DNA from: Litsea cubeba
Taxonomy: Eukaryota > Streptophyta > Magnoliopsida > Laurales > Lauraceae
Assembly: GCA_012931725.1 (NCBI GenBank)
Contig: CM022945.1
Coordinates: 16,381,382 to 16,445,381 of the forward strand
Reading direction: 5' to 3'
Length of the DNA stretch: 64,000 bases
Shown here: piece by piece, positions 33,925 through 43,828 of the stretch
Layout of the letters: each line of letters opens with the position of its first letter
Position numbering within the stretch: position 1 is the stretch's first letter
Made by a program: the position numbers and the translations under genes
The notes under the pieces: model-generated
Databases searched by the model: none
What the model was told of the DNA's origin: nothing
Seen by the model: only the letters and a program-made list of their open reading frames with translations

Positions 33925-36900
33925 GTGGTTCCTCCAGAATGAACAAGGGTAAAGAGCCTGCTACAAGCGTACCTCGTCGATTTGCTAGATCTTCTAATTC
34001 GGCCGTTTAGCAGGCCTGGGAGAAGGTCCAGTATGTTGAGAGGAACCACGAAGAGTGCGACTCTCTCAACAAAGATGAGATCAGACAGCGACTGATCGCT
34101 CTCAAGGGAAAGGAATTTTATAAGATCATGGTAAGCAGTCGTCCATGGGTGATGGACGATCAGAGCGTTTTGCCTAAGCCTACCTTCTTCTTTGGTGATG
34201 CAATCCCTGATGACATGACATACCAGAGAATATGTTTTCAGTTCTCTTTCACAGCAGATGGTGAGAAGAAGACCGTTGCTACCCGGTCGACATTTGATCG
34301 CACCGTCTCGATCATGAGCCTTACCCGCACGTGCTCTAAGAGGGAAGATCTTCCAAGCTGGGTGAGAAGGACAAATGTAATCAAGACCGGGGTTTTTGTT
34401 GGTGGTTCTCCTGGATATGCGGAGAAGTCGACTGCTGACATAGACATTTTGATGCCGGCCAGCGGCTACCAGGGCTCTGATTATCCGTCGGTCAATTTGG
34501 GACCGATGGGCCTTGGCATTTTCAGCGGTGACAGCAGCAGTTGGGTGAAGCCTTTTCGACTTCGTGGCCATTTCAGTGTTGTCTCCGAATGGAAGTCGTG
34601 GACTAATCGCGTCCTGCTGATTGGTGGCGCCTTTTTTGAAGGAAGCCGGGATTTTTGATGCGGTCCACGCCTTTAGGGAGACCGTGATCGTTTCCGACGA
34701 GGCCTTCTTGGCTATGTTGGAGTCATTCCTACTAATACCTTCGTTGTGACGAATGGTGAGATTGGTTTCTCTTTGAAGGAGCTGAGCGCCATTACTGGAT
34801 TACCCATCCTTGACAGACTCTATGAGGAGTTTATGCCGATCGACAGTGTCCTTGAGGAGCAGTCTGAGGAGTTCAGGCTTCTGTACTTTCAGCTTGTTGC
34901 CTTCTATGATTTTTTGAAGGAGAAGGAGGGCTTGAGAGTTAGATCCAGTAGTTGGAAGAGTTCTGGCTCTTCGTTCCTCAACTTTTTTGACAGCAGAGAG
35001 TCTTCTGATAGTATGACCCAGGAAGACAGGAAGAAGACTTCGGCCATGCAAAAAGAGTTGAGAGATTTCTTCGTGAGTACTAACGCCATATGTCCTGACA
35101 TTGCACTGCGGAGAGATCTCGCTGTTTACCTCACTTATTGGCTTGGTGAAGCCATTTTTGCTGGAAGAGATGGAACGCACATCAGGCCGCATTGTATTTT
35201 TCCGGCTTGTCAGATGGCGTTTGGAGAGCAGCTTGCTTTGGTGCCAGCTCTGTACTCCTACTTGTGTACCGAACTGCAGGCTGCTGCTTTTTTTGTTCGA
35301 CTTGGGCTTCCCATGAACAGGGTAGCCCACATTTCTATTCGTGGTATGTGTACCACTGTTCTGGCTTCCACCGGCTGGGTACTGCATAGGATGATGATCC
35401 TCTGATGACTCGACTGGCTAAGGGCAAAGCCATGTCCGAATTACTTTTGTTTGCCCGCATGAGGATCCGACGGTTCAAAGATGTCGAGATGGGGCAGTCT
35501 TTAGTGAAGCTTTCTCCGGAGTTGCGGAAGAAGGCTTTTGATTTTGGTGCCTCCGGAGACTCTACAAGGGCAGGGTCGGGAAGGCATTGCTCCTTTACGA
35601 ATGCAGAGAAGGAGTGGCTTTTCAGCATACGTGTCGGCACGATGGTGTACAGAGACATCTTTTCGTCGACATCCAGCCGTATGTACCTTCTCGCTTTGCT
35701 CTGCAGTTGGGCTTTTCTCAAGGCGTTGTTGGAGCGCCTTTAAGCATGGTGAAGCGCTTTGGAGGTTTACAGGACGGGAGGAACGCATGGGCTTTCTATA
35801 GTGCTGAAGACACTACTGCCATGATTTCTTATCCCGTGTTGTCGACTTCCCGGACTGCCGGCTTCACAAAGTGGTTCGTGGAGAGCTTTTCGGCATATCG
35901 AGGACTTTCCAAGAGGGAGCTTGATGTGAAGCTGTCATCTGGAAAAGGCCTTGGAAAGTCAAATGGCGTCCGGCGAGAGGAAGTTGGGCCTTCCTTTCTG
36001 GAGAGAAGCACAAGATTGGCTTTCTCGGTGACCAGGGTGTCATTGGTTCTGAAGCTGTTCGAGAAATACCTGATGATGCTTTAGAGCGGCTAGAACAAGA
36101 GGAAGCTGAGCTTGATGCTTGGATGCAAGCGGCACAGAGGCAAGCTTCCGTGGAGTCTACTGGCGAGAGTAGACCATCCAGTGAGGAGTCAAGTGGGAAA
36201 CCTGACTCTGACAGTGGGGCAGGTTCCTCTAAGAAGCGAGCCAGCAGGAGTAAGAGGAAGAGGAGTCATCATCGCAGCAAGGGGCAACATGAGGACTCTC
36301 CTGACATAGAAGTCCCTCTTACTATCAATGAGGAGGTGCCAGGGACTGCTGACGAGCCTCCAGAAAAGAGAAGCCGAGAAGAAGAGACCGTCGGTGAAGG
36401 TATGATTCTTCCTTTTTCTTTTTCTATTTCTTTTCATGGGATTTTTCCATGTTCTAATTTGCTTTCTCCCTCTGCTGCTCTTTTTTTTTATAGCAGAGGA
36501 TGAAGACTTGGTGATGCCTGAGGTTCCTGCCGATGAGGCGGTGACAGATCCGGTTGCGGCATCAGTAGAGGAACCTAGGGATTCTGGAGTAGTTCCAGAA
36601 TCTCCAATTGGTATAACTTCTTTTGCTTTCTTTTTTTTGTCTGTGACTTGGTTTGCTAACATTTTCCTTGTCAGCTGACTTGACACAGGATTTCGATGAC
36701 TTTGAACCATCGATGGACGCAAATGTTGACGATGCTTCCGATGAGTTCATGGAGGAAGAGAGTGTTCCGCCAGTCGTTGAAGAAGGTATTTTATAGTAAT
36801 AACCCTGATAATGATTTCAAACAGGATCATATTCATACCTTTTTGCGGGAGGAGAGTCCGTCGCTTCCTTCATAACCAGAGCAAGGGATGCCAGAGGTTG

Positions 36901-37276
36901 ATCCGGAGGTAGAGACTCCTGTAACCAATTCTGACACTATGAAGGAGGTACCTCGTGCTGAGATTCCTTCCCCAGCAGCTCCGACTGGAAAGAGTTCTTT
37001 TGTTCCTCCTCCAACGGGGCATGACATGAGCAGCCAACCGACGGAGCGGGGCGAATCTTCAGCTGTGCCATCTTTACATTTTGCGAAGAAGGTGGTGGTG
37101 TAGGTTTTGAGCTCTTGGATTGAGACTCTCCTTGCTGGACACTTGGATGCCGGATTTGGCATGATCCAGCATGTGCAGGAGATTCTCGGTGATGCCAAGA
37201 GGCTGGTCTGGATGTCACAGGTGCCAGGGCGATCGTTGATAGGATCATTGCACTGGGTGACAAGTGGTTTGAGACC

Positions 37277-37771
37277 ATGGGTTTTGCTGACGACCAGTTC
37301 TTCAAGGAGATGTTCCTGGACCCTGTTGATAATGCTAAGTCTGACCTTAATAAGGCTATACAAAGTAGGAAGCAGATAGTCCGAGAGAAGAACTTAGAAG
37401 AGCTAACCATCATTGGGCTGACACATGACCTTAACATCCTTGATAGGGAGGTCGATGAGGCCAGGAAACGTCTTAAGCATTTAAAGGCACAAGTCGCTGC
37501 CAAGTGGGCGGTTATAACAGAGGCTCGTGACAGGGAGAGTGCTCTGATTTGCCGAATTGCGGATGCTGATCGAGTCCTTAAAAGGGAGTTTCATGAGGAC
37601 AAACAATGGCAAACTGCTCGGGATAAGCTTTCCGGTGTGAAAGAAGGGTTGCAGCCTTCTCCAGCATCTCATGGCAAGTTTCTGAAGAAGCGTGCCTTGG
37701 AAACTCTGATGGCTGAGGCCAAAAGTTTGCTTGAGGAGCTGAAATTTTGGCTGGAGACCATTTTTGGTTGA
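37277..37771 (+). pseudogene. Coiled-coil C terminus of the antisense gene
   Basis: An open frame of 164 codons: DDQFFKEMFLDPVDNAKSDL, then EVDEARKRLKHLKAQVAAKW, then LETLMAEAKSLLEELKFWLE and stop. Heptad-like spacing of Leu/Ile/Ala with many charges suggests a coiled coil. No enzyme motif is present. It is the best preserved part of the gene. Confidence 0.7.
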
Positions 37772-37911
37772 GCTCCTGATTTTTGTAGCAGAAACTATCA
37801 TTCTTCTTTTTTTTTTGGTACCACATGTATTTTTTGCTACTTTTTTTTTGTAGTGCTTGTGAACACTTTCTTTTTTTTGGTACCGCATGTATTGGTACTC
37901 TTTTTTTTTTT

Positions 37912-38105
37912 TCTCCCTACGTTCACTTAAATCTTTTTGTGATGAAAGCAATTGCTAAATGGGATGTTTTTTTTTTTGTTTTCCCTACGCTCACTTAAAT
38001 CTTTTTGTGATGAAAGTAATTGCTAAATGGGATGCTTTTTTTTTGCTTTCCCTACGCTCACTTAAATCTTTTTATGATGAAAGTAATTGCTAAATGGGAA
38101 TTGAT
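37912..38105. repeat. Tandem repeats, about 65 bp, three copies
   Basis: Each unit contains CTCACTTAAATCTTTTT, then GATGAAAG-AATTGCTAAATG and a T run. They lie just downstream of the antisense gene's stop codon. Confidence 0.85.
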
Positions 38106-38189
38106 CAAAAGCTTGTCATTTTGTGAAAATCTTTTGTCAAATGATTGTTTTGGCATGGGAGCCAGATTTTGTTTGTGGCATGAGAGCCG

Positions 38190-38430
38190 TTTTTGGCAAG
38201 AGAGTTAGTTTTGTGGCATTGATAGCCAAGTTTGTGGCATTGATAGCCGGTTTGTGGCATTGTTAGCCAGTTTGTGGCATCTATAGCCTTTTTGGTGGCA
38301 TTTATAGCCGGTTTTGGTGGCATCTATAGCCGGTTTGTGTTGTGGGATTGATAGCCAGTTTGTGGCATTTATAGCCTGTTTGGTGGCATCTATAGTCGGT
38401 TTTGGTGGCATTTATAGCCGATTTGGTTTT
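38190..38430. repeat. Minisatellite with GTGGCAT-TATAGCC core
   Basis: Ten or eleven units of about 20-24 bp of the form TTTGTGGCATTGATAGCCGG. The related GGCATTTATAGCC/GGCGTTTATAGCC motif occurs in both LTRs (29848-29905, 48381-48418). Confidence 0.88.
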
Positions 38431-38439
38431 AAAAAATGC

Positions 38440-38960
38440 AAGTATCGACTAAAAGTCGCCTCCCTGCTGAATGGTCTTACAAGTATCGATGGAATGTCGC
38501 ATCCTTGCTCATTCGGTTACGAGTATCGATGGAATATCGCATCCTCGCGGATTTGGGTGCAAGTATAGATGGAATGTCGCTTCCTTGCTTTTCAAAAATT
38601 TTGGTTTTGCAGGTACTGACTTGATGTCATTTCCCCACGATTTTTGAAATTTGCGGTTTTCTCGAACCTTTAGGTTATGGATATCAACTGTAATGTTGCG
38701 TCTCCATGGTTTTTTAGGTTTTTTCGAACCTTTGAAATTTGGGTTGTGGATATCAACTGAAATGTTACATCTCCACGGTTTCTTGGTTTTTTTCGAACCT
38801 TTGAAATTTGGGTTGTAGATATCAATTGAAATGTTGCATCTCCACGGTTTTGGATTTTGCAAGTATTGACGAAATGTCGCTTCCCTGTGATTTTGGGAGT
38901 GTCGAACGTGGTTCGCATGCTTCCGATTTGTGCGAGTATTGACTAAGCGTTGCTTCCCCG
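38440..38960. repeat. Composite tandem repeats
   Basis: Three units of about 45-50 bp with AGTATCGATGGAATGTCGC (38440-38590) are followed by about three 70-75 bp units with CGAACCTTTGAAATTTGGG and GATATCAACTGAAATGTT (38660-38860), then further AGTATTGAC units. Confidence 0.85.
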
Positions 38961-39283
38961 CGGTTTTTTGAAAAACATTTTTTTTTTGTTTAAAGACATG
39001 AGGGTCATAAGTTTTGACCTAAAACCATTTTGGCGGTAAAAGGCCGGATTTTGATTCAAACCATGAATTTTGGGTTCAAGGGTTGAAAATTTTGGTCAAG
39101 TTAGGGAAAGGTTCCTAAACTTGGATTTTTGAATAATGAAATGATGAAAGTAAGCATTGTTTAAATTTTTAGAAATTTCAACATTTGATATGAAAATTCT
39201 AAAAAAGAGTGGGTTTAGCGAGCGAGTACCTGGAAACCGGTTTTGGCAGTACAGGCATTGCTCTTACCCAGTTGGGTAAGGCT
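38961..39283. other. Gypsy spacer between repeats and integrase
   Basis: AT-rich non-coding sequence after the integrase stop (- strand); nothing recognised. Confidence 0.5.
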
Positions 39284-40298
39284 TCAAGGGTAGTACCGCT
39301 TTAAGAACTTGCCATTGATGAGCAGCATGCATATGTCACCCTCCATGTTTAGGAATGCGCATGCGCCGTTGGAGAAAACCTTGTCGATGACATAGGGTCC
39401 CTCCCATTTTGGCTCAAATTTGCCTTTGGACTTGTGAGCGAAGACCATTGGTCTTTTTATCGTAAGAACTAAGTCACCTTTTTTATAGGCGCGTTGCCTG
39501 ACCTTTTTGTCGAAAGATCCTGCCATGCGTGCTTAGTAAAGTTCAATGCTTTATCGAGCTTCGAGCCGTTTCTCATCGAGATTGTCCAGCTCATGGAGTC
39601 GCAATTTGACATTGCTTTCTTGAGTCATATCATTTTGCAAGGATACCCTCAAGGAAGGAATTTGTACTTCCAAGGGTATGACAGCTTCGCATCCATACAC
39701 TAAGGAGAATGGTGTGCTATGGGTTGGTTCTCGAACAGTGGTTCGATAGGCCCACAAAGCTTCAGACAGTTTGTCGCTCCAGTCTCTTTTGTGACTAGAG
39801 ACCATTTTTTTTGAGGATTTTGCAGACTATCTTGTTGAAGGCTTCTGCTAATCCATTTGCTGCGGGATTGTATGGAGTTGAAAGACAGCTTTGGATTTTG
39901 TATTTGTTGCAGAACCTGTAGAATCGATGATCCCGAAATTGTGGCCCGTTATCATGGGCAAATCTTTTGGGTATGCCGAAACGACAAATGATGTTGGTGC
40001 GCAGGAACTGAAGGACTGATGAGGTCTTCATTTCGTTAAGTGCAAATGCTTCTGACCACTTGGAGAAATAATTCGTAGCGGCGAAGATGAAGTGATGACC
40101 TTTGCTCGAAGGGGGAGAAATAGGACCCATGATGTCCATACCCCAGGCTTCGAAGGCCATGAGATCAATGTAGAATGAAGGATCTTCTGTTGGAAGGTTC
40201 GAAGGTGGTTCCTCCACAATATTTTCGGAGGCTTCCAGCTCTACGAAACCTTCTGGGGTTTCAAGGGCATTTCCAGACAAGGTTTTGTTCCTTTCCAC
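39284..40298 (-). pseudogene. Gypsy integrase
   Basis: The catalytic core shows FEAWGMDIMGP (first Asp), FAHDNGPQF (second Asp) and NGLAEAFNKI (Glu) between 40180 and 39810. WAYRTTVREPTHSTPFSLVY follows in another frame (about 39760-39700), then GDLVLTIKRP and GKFEPKWEGPYVI, ending in YYP near 39284. The HHCC zinc finger expected upstream is not visible. Frame changes near 39800 and 39540 break it. It belongs to the non-chromoviral (Tat/Athila-type) group, since no chromodomain follows. Confidence 0.9.
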
Positions 40299-40573
40299 GG
40301 GTCTTCTTGATCGGCAATTCTCTTAAGGTTTGCTATGAGATGATCTCAACTGCCTGTTGAAACCGGGTCGAAGTAGGGTACTTCTTTTGGAGACAAGGAT
40401 TCTTCTGGGTCAGAATACCACACGTCAGTGCCATCGGACAATTCCTCTTCATTGTCAGAGAAATCGTACCAATTGGATGAGCTTCCTTAATCTTTGTCAG
40501 GTGACTCATCGAAGAAATATCCACGGAGATCGATGTCTTCATGGACTTAAGATGTTGAGGCTTGGTCAGTAAA
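40299..40573 (-). other. Junction where reverse transcriptase and RNase H are missing
   Basis: In gypsy elements the order after protease is RT, RNase H, integrase. Here a Ser/Asp/Glu-rich stretch leads directly from the G-patch-like segment into integrase within about 280 bp. None of the RT motifs (such as the YxDD box) or RNase H motifs are found on either strand in the 16-kb interior. Confidence 0.8.
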
Positions 40574-41041
40574 TTAACTTTTAAGCCTTTGTGTCAACTG
40601 TCTCAGGGGAGTGTTGGGATCATACCCTAGCCCGTGTGAAGACTTTTCTACATGGCCGTAGAGTCTCCAATCTTCTAGCTGGCTTTTGGTCAAGGTGGGC
40701 CCCAATGGCTTGAGAATACCGCGGCCTTCTCCCAAATTGACTGGGTTTTGAGCGTCATAGCCCATTTTCTTCATAATAGCTTGTGCCACAGGACTATATA
40801 AAGATAGTTGAGGCATGCCTTCGTTTTGGAAAGGTTCAAGCATGGAGTTTGATGAAGAAGTATCCAATCTATGAAAGAAGATCGGTTTTTCCTTTGCTGA
40901 AGTTGCTGGAACAACGAAGGAAGCTGACGTAGGATCTTCTATGTCAGAAGGTGTCTCCATTGGAGTAAGAGCAGGCTGAACTTCCTGAGTGTCAGCTTGG
41001 CTTGACGATGTGTCGTCTTCTGGCTCTGAATCCGAATCCAT
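40574..41041 (-). pseudogene. Gypsy pol segment with G-patch-like motif
   Basis: An open frame from an acidic start (MDSDSEPEDDTSSSQADTQE) to a Gly-rich block: AIMKKMGYDAQNPVNLGEGR then GILKPLGP, which matches the G-patch pattern of spaced glycines and is known in some plant gypsy polyproteins. It lies between protease and the missing RT, where such segments are normally found. Confidence 0.65.
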
Positions 41042-41431
41042 GTTTGCATGATAGACACGAAAGAGACAACAAATTTGCCCCGGACTTTTGCTTTGCCTTC
41101 TTCACTTTAGTTGTGATGACCAAAGGCTTTAAAGGTTTGTGGGAGATGATGAAGGGAGTTTGAATGCTCTCTTCGGATTTACCGGATGGTTTGTTTTTTT
41201 CCGTGATTGTTGAGGAGCCTTGCCTTTATCTTTCTGGAGATTTTTGGCAAAGGGTGCTGTGTGCTTATCCTCTTCTTCTTTTTCACCTTCATACATCTAT
41301 GAGTCTGCAAAGTGGACTTCTTTACCTTTAAAGGGTTTTCTGTCCGCAAAGACTCGATGTATCATGCCGTCGTCACCAACAAACTTAATGCATTGATGTA
41401 GAGTTGAAGGGACAATACCATTCTTGTGGAT
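41042..41431 (-). pseudogene. Protease-to-G-patch linker
   Basis: After NILLGRP and a stop, the - strand continues WIHKNGIVPSTLHQCIKFVG, then Lys-rich sequence (KGKAPQQSRKKTNHPVN). It is interrupted by stops and at least one frame change. Confidence 0.6.
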
Positions 41432-41968
41432 TCAGGGGCGTCCGAGAAGGATGTTGTAGCATGAAGGGGTTTTTATTGCATATACAGTGGCCTCAAAGAT
41501 AAGATCACCGATTTGCAACTTGAACATGATTTTGCCGATAGGCCTTTGAGTACTCTCATCGTATCCAAAGATAGATACAGATGTGTGGCTCAGCTTGCTG
41601 GGTGGGATGCCCAACTCTTCGAGAGCCGATGTGGAGATGAGGTTGAGTGCAGAACCTGGGTCGATCTGAACTCTATGCATAGGCATTTCCTTAATGTACC
41701 CTGTGAAGTACAGGGGTTGGTTGTGCCTTCTTTTGCCAAGTAGGAGGTCTTCCTTAGTAAAGGCGATGGTCGCACTGGCTGCCTTTTGAACCGAGAGGCA
41801 TTCAATGCATGATCCCTCAGTTTTCTTCTTTTCTCCCTTTGAGGAAGCTTCTGAGTTTTTGACCCGGTAGTCCATTTCAATTTGGAGGACTTGCAGGGCA
41901 TATTTGTCGACATCCTCATTCAGCTTTTGTAATTCTGAAATGAGATTATCACGAGTGTGCGGAGACAT
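41432..41968 (-). pseudogene. Gypsy aspartic protease
   Basis: The retropepsin active site reads VQIDPGSALNLIS (D-x-G-S type), with the hydrophobic tail CYNILLGRP at the C terminus, the expected ILG motif of retropepsins. A helical segment precedes it. The 178-codon frame is open. Confidence 0.88.
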
Positions 41969-41979
41969 TCACAATAAAT

Positions 41980-43627
41980 CTAGGATGTGCAGACGTGCAG
42001 GTATGTGCTTGAAGTGTTTAATAAGTCATACTTGAAAGCCTCCTTGGGGCTTGCATGTTCATCATTGTTGCCACTAGGGGCGCTTACAACATCTTTTCCG
42101 AAAGGATCTACATATGTAAAAGAAGATTGGTTGTAATTTTTATGGTAGTCCCGGCCAGAGCGGGTGCCTCTACTAACTTCGAGAGCTTCTTGAGAAGGGG
42201 CTTCGTTTGGAAGATTATCTTCAGGATTAAGAGGCTGTTGTTTTTCATTTGATGAGGATGTATCTACAGCAGAGTTGCCATCCTCATTGATTGTGTTGCA
42301 CGGAGCATTTTCCGGGAACAAGTCCTGAACAACATCCAGCAACCTTTCTTCTTCGTTGACCAATTCATCGTCCCAAGCATCAATAGCTGGGGATTCTTCA
42401 GTCAGGAAGGGTGTGAACTTTGAAGTCACGGTCTCAGGAGAAGAAACCTGAAAGGGTGTCGTCTCAGTGAAAGTCACGTGAGATGAGGTGGCTCCAGAGG
42501 ATACATTGCTAGGAGTCGTCGGAGTGTAAGTGATCTCATCAGACAATGCTTTGGAAGAGCTATAATCCCGAATTATCACATTACAGGAAGCTCTAACAGG
42601 AGACGTTGCCTGATCGGAGTCAAACTCATCCTCGGATGTAAGAGGATCGTCTATCCAGCAATTTTCTTCATTTTCAGAAGTTAAGGGAGGATGTACCTGA
42701 TGGTCTTCATGGACTTCAGGCTCTGGATTGCGAGGATGCTCATTGATGCGGTCTTACTCTTTTTTTTAGAGCGAGATGCTGCATGATCCTTGCATATTCT
42801 TCAAGATCAGGCATGGGAGCCAAATCTTCTTCTTCGTCTGCTCTTTGTGGTTCAACATGGTTGGGTTCCACTGGAGCAATGACGGATGCTGGTTTGACAG
42901 CATTTTCTTGTACAGCCTCTTGGTCTTCTTCATCATCAGACCAGGATCCTTGTGGCTGTAGGGGGTTATACCAGATTACTGGCATAAGATGAGTCTCAGG
43001 AACCCATTCTTCATCGGAGAGATATTCTCCTATTTCAAGGGATTCCTCCCACTCGTCGATGTAGTTGGATTTGAATCCATCATCGGTGTCACTGGACTCG
43101 TGTCCATCAATTGATAATCCAACTACCGAGTTGCAAGAGTATGATGCCCCCTTCGTGGCTTTTTCTTTGAATTGAGGTGGCATGAAATCACTGAGAGTGA
43201 ATTTCCTTACCCCATTTGAAGTCTCTGGAAGGGACGTTTTTGTTGCCTCCAGTGAAGTGGTAGAAGAAGCCTCTGCCTTTTCTTGGACATTTTGTTTTGG
43301 CTGGGTCTTCTCTTGGCGTTTAAGCTTGAGGAGATGTTTCCTAACCTGCCTTCACTGTTGAGCTGTAGGCTTTGTTTTCACGACCTCCCAATTTTCATCT
43401 TTCAGGAGATCGGGATGTACCCATATGGGTTGTCCGTCTAATGTCGGGTAAGGAACTAGTTCTTCGGACGCGTTTATCACCTTGAAGGAAGTAATGATCT
43501 TCTTCTTTAGTGATTTTGATGTTTGTCCACATGACACCATGTTGACGGAGGCAGACCCATAGCTTTTGTCAAAGGTGATGGCTCCGTTTTTCCACATCTC
43601 GTTTATTTTCTCCTCACAATGAAGCAT
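41980..43627 (-). pseudogene. Gypsy gag-protease linker, acidic
   Basis: Three open pieces (43627-43352, 43183-42740, 42579-41980) are rich in Asp, Glu and Ser. The first contains PIWVHPDLLKDENWEV and the second EWVPETHLMPVIWYNP. Long acidic linkers are usual in Tat-like polyproteins. I see no enzymatic motif. Confidence 0.6.
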
Positions 43628-43828
43628 TGATTGAGAGGATGCGAGATCATCTGGTGGTATGGACAGTACCGAGGATCGTTGGTTTTGCCAACATCACTCG
43701 GTCTTTTGGGTTCAGGCAAAGTGAGCTTGCCGTTTGCCATAAGAGCCTCGAAGATTTCTTCAATATCTTCATCGAACGGGTATTTCTTTTCTACTCATTC
43801 TTTGAAGGCTTCTGAGAGTTCAGGTCTC

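Larger units (their letters stand above)
33234..37771 (+). pseudogene. Antisense PMD/coiled-coil gene of the gypsy element
   Basis: Exon 1 (33234-33243) encodes MAS plus one base with donor GTAAGT. Exon 2 starts 33925 after CTTTGCAG and continues GGSSRMNKGKEPATSVPRRF, reaching a stop at about 34008, with further shifts near 34650-34740, 35390 and 35560-35590. A PMD region follows: FDAVHAFRETVIVSDEAFLA, NGEIGFSLKELSAITGLPIL, LRRDLAVYLTYWLG, QPYVPSRFALQLGFSQGVVG. An acidic/basic tail holds KKRASRSKRKR. Introns at 36400-36496 and 36611-36674 have GT-AG ends. The C terminus (37277-37771) is a Lys/Glu/Leu-rich coiled coil. The original protein was probably over 1000 residues. This resembles PMD proteins annotated as aminotransferase-like. 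It is clearly decayed. Confidence 0.8.

Noticed and set aside
36786..36824. A third intron in the antisense PMD gene
   Set aside because: GT-AG ends are present but 39 nt is below the usual plant minimum. The frame problem there is more likely decay or a different splice site.
38190..38430. Evenly spaced short repeats reminiscent of a CRISPR array
   Set aside because: The units are contiguous and imperfect with no unique spacers, in a plant retroelement. It is a minisatellite.
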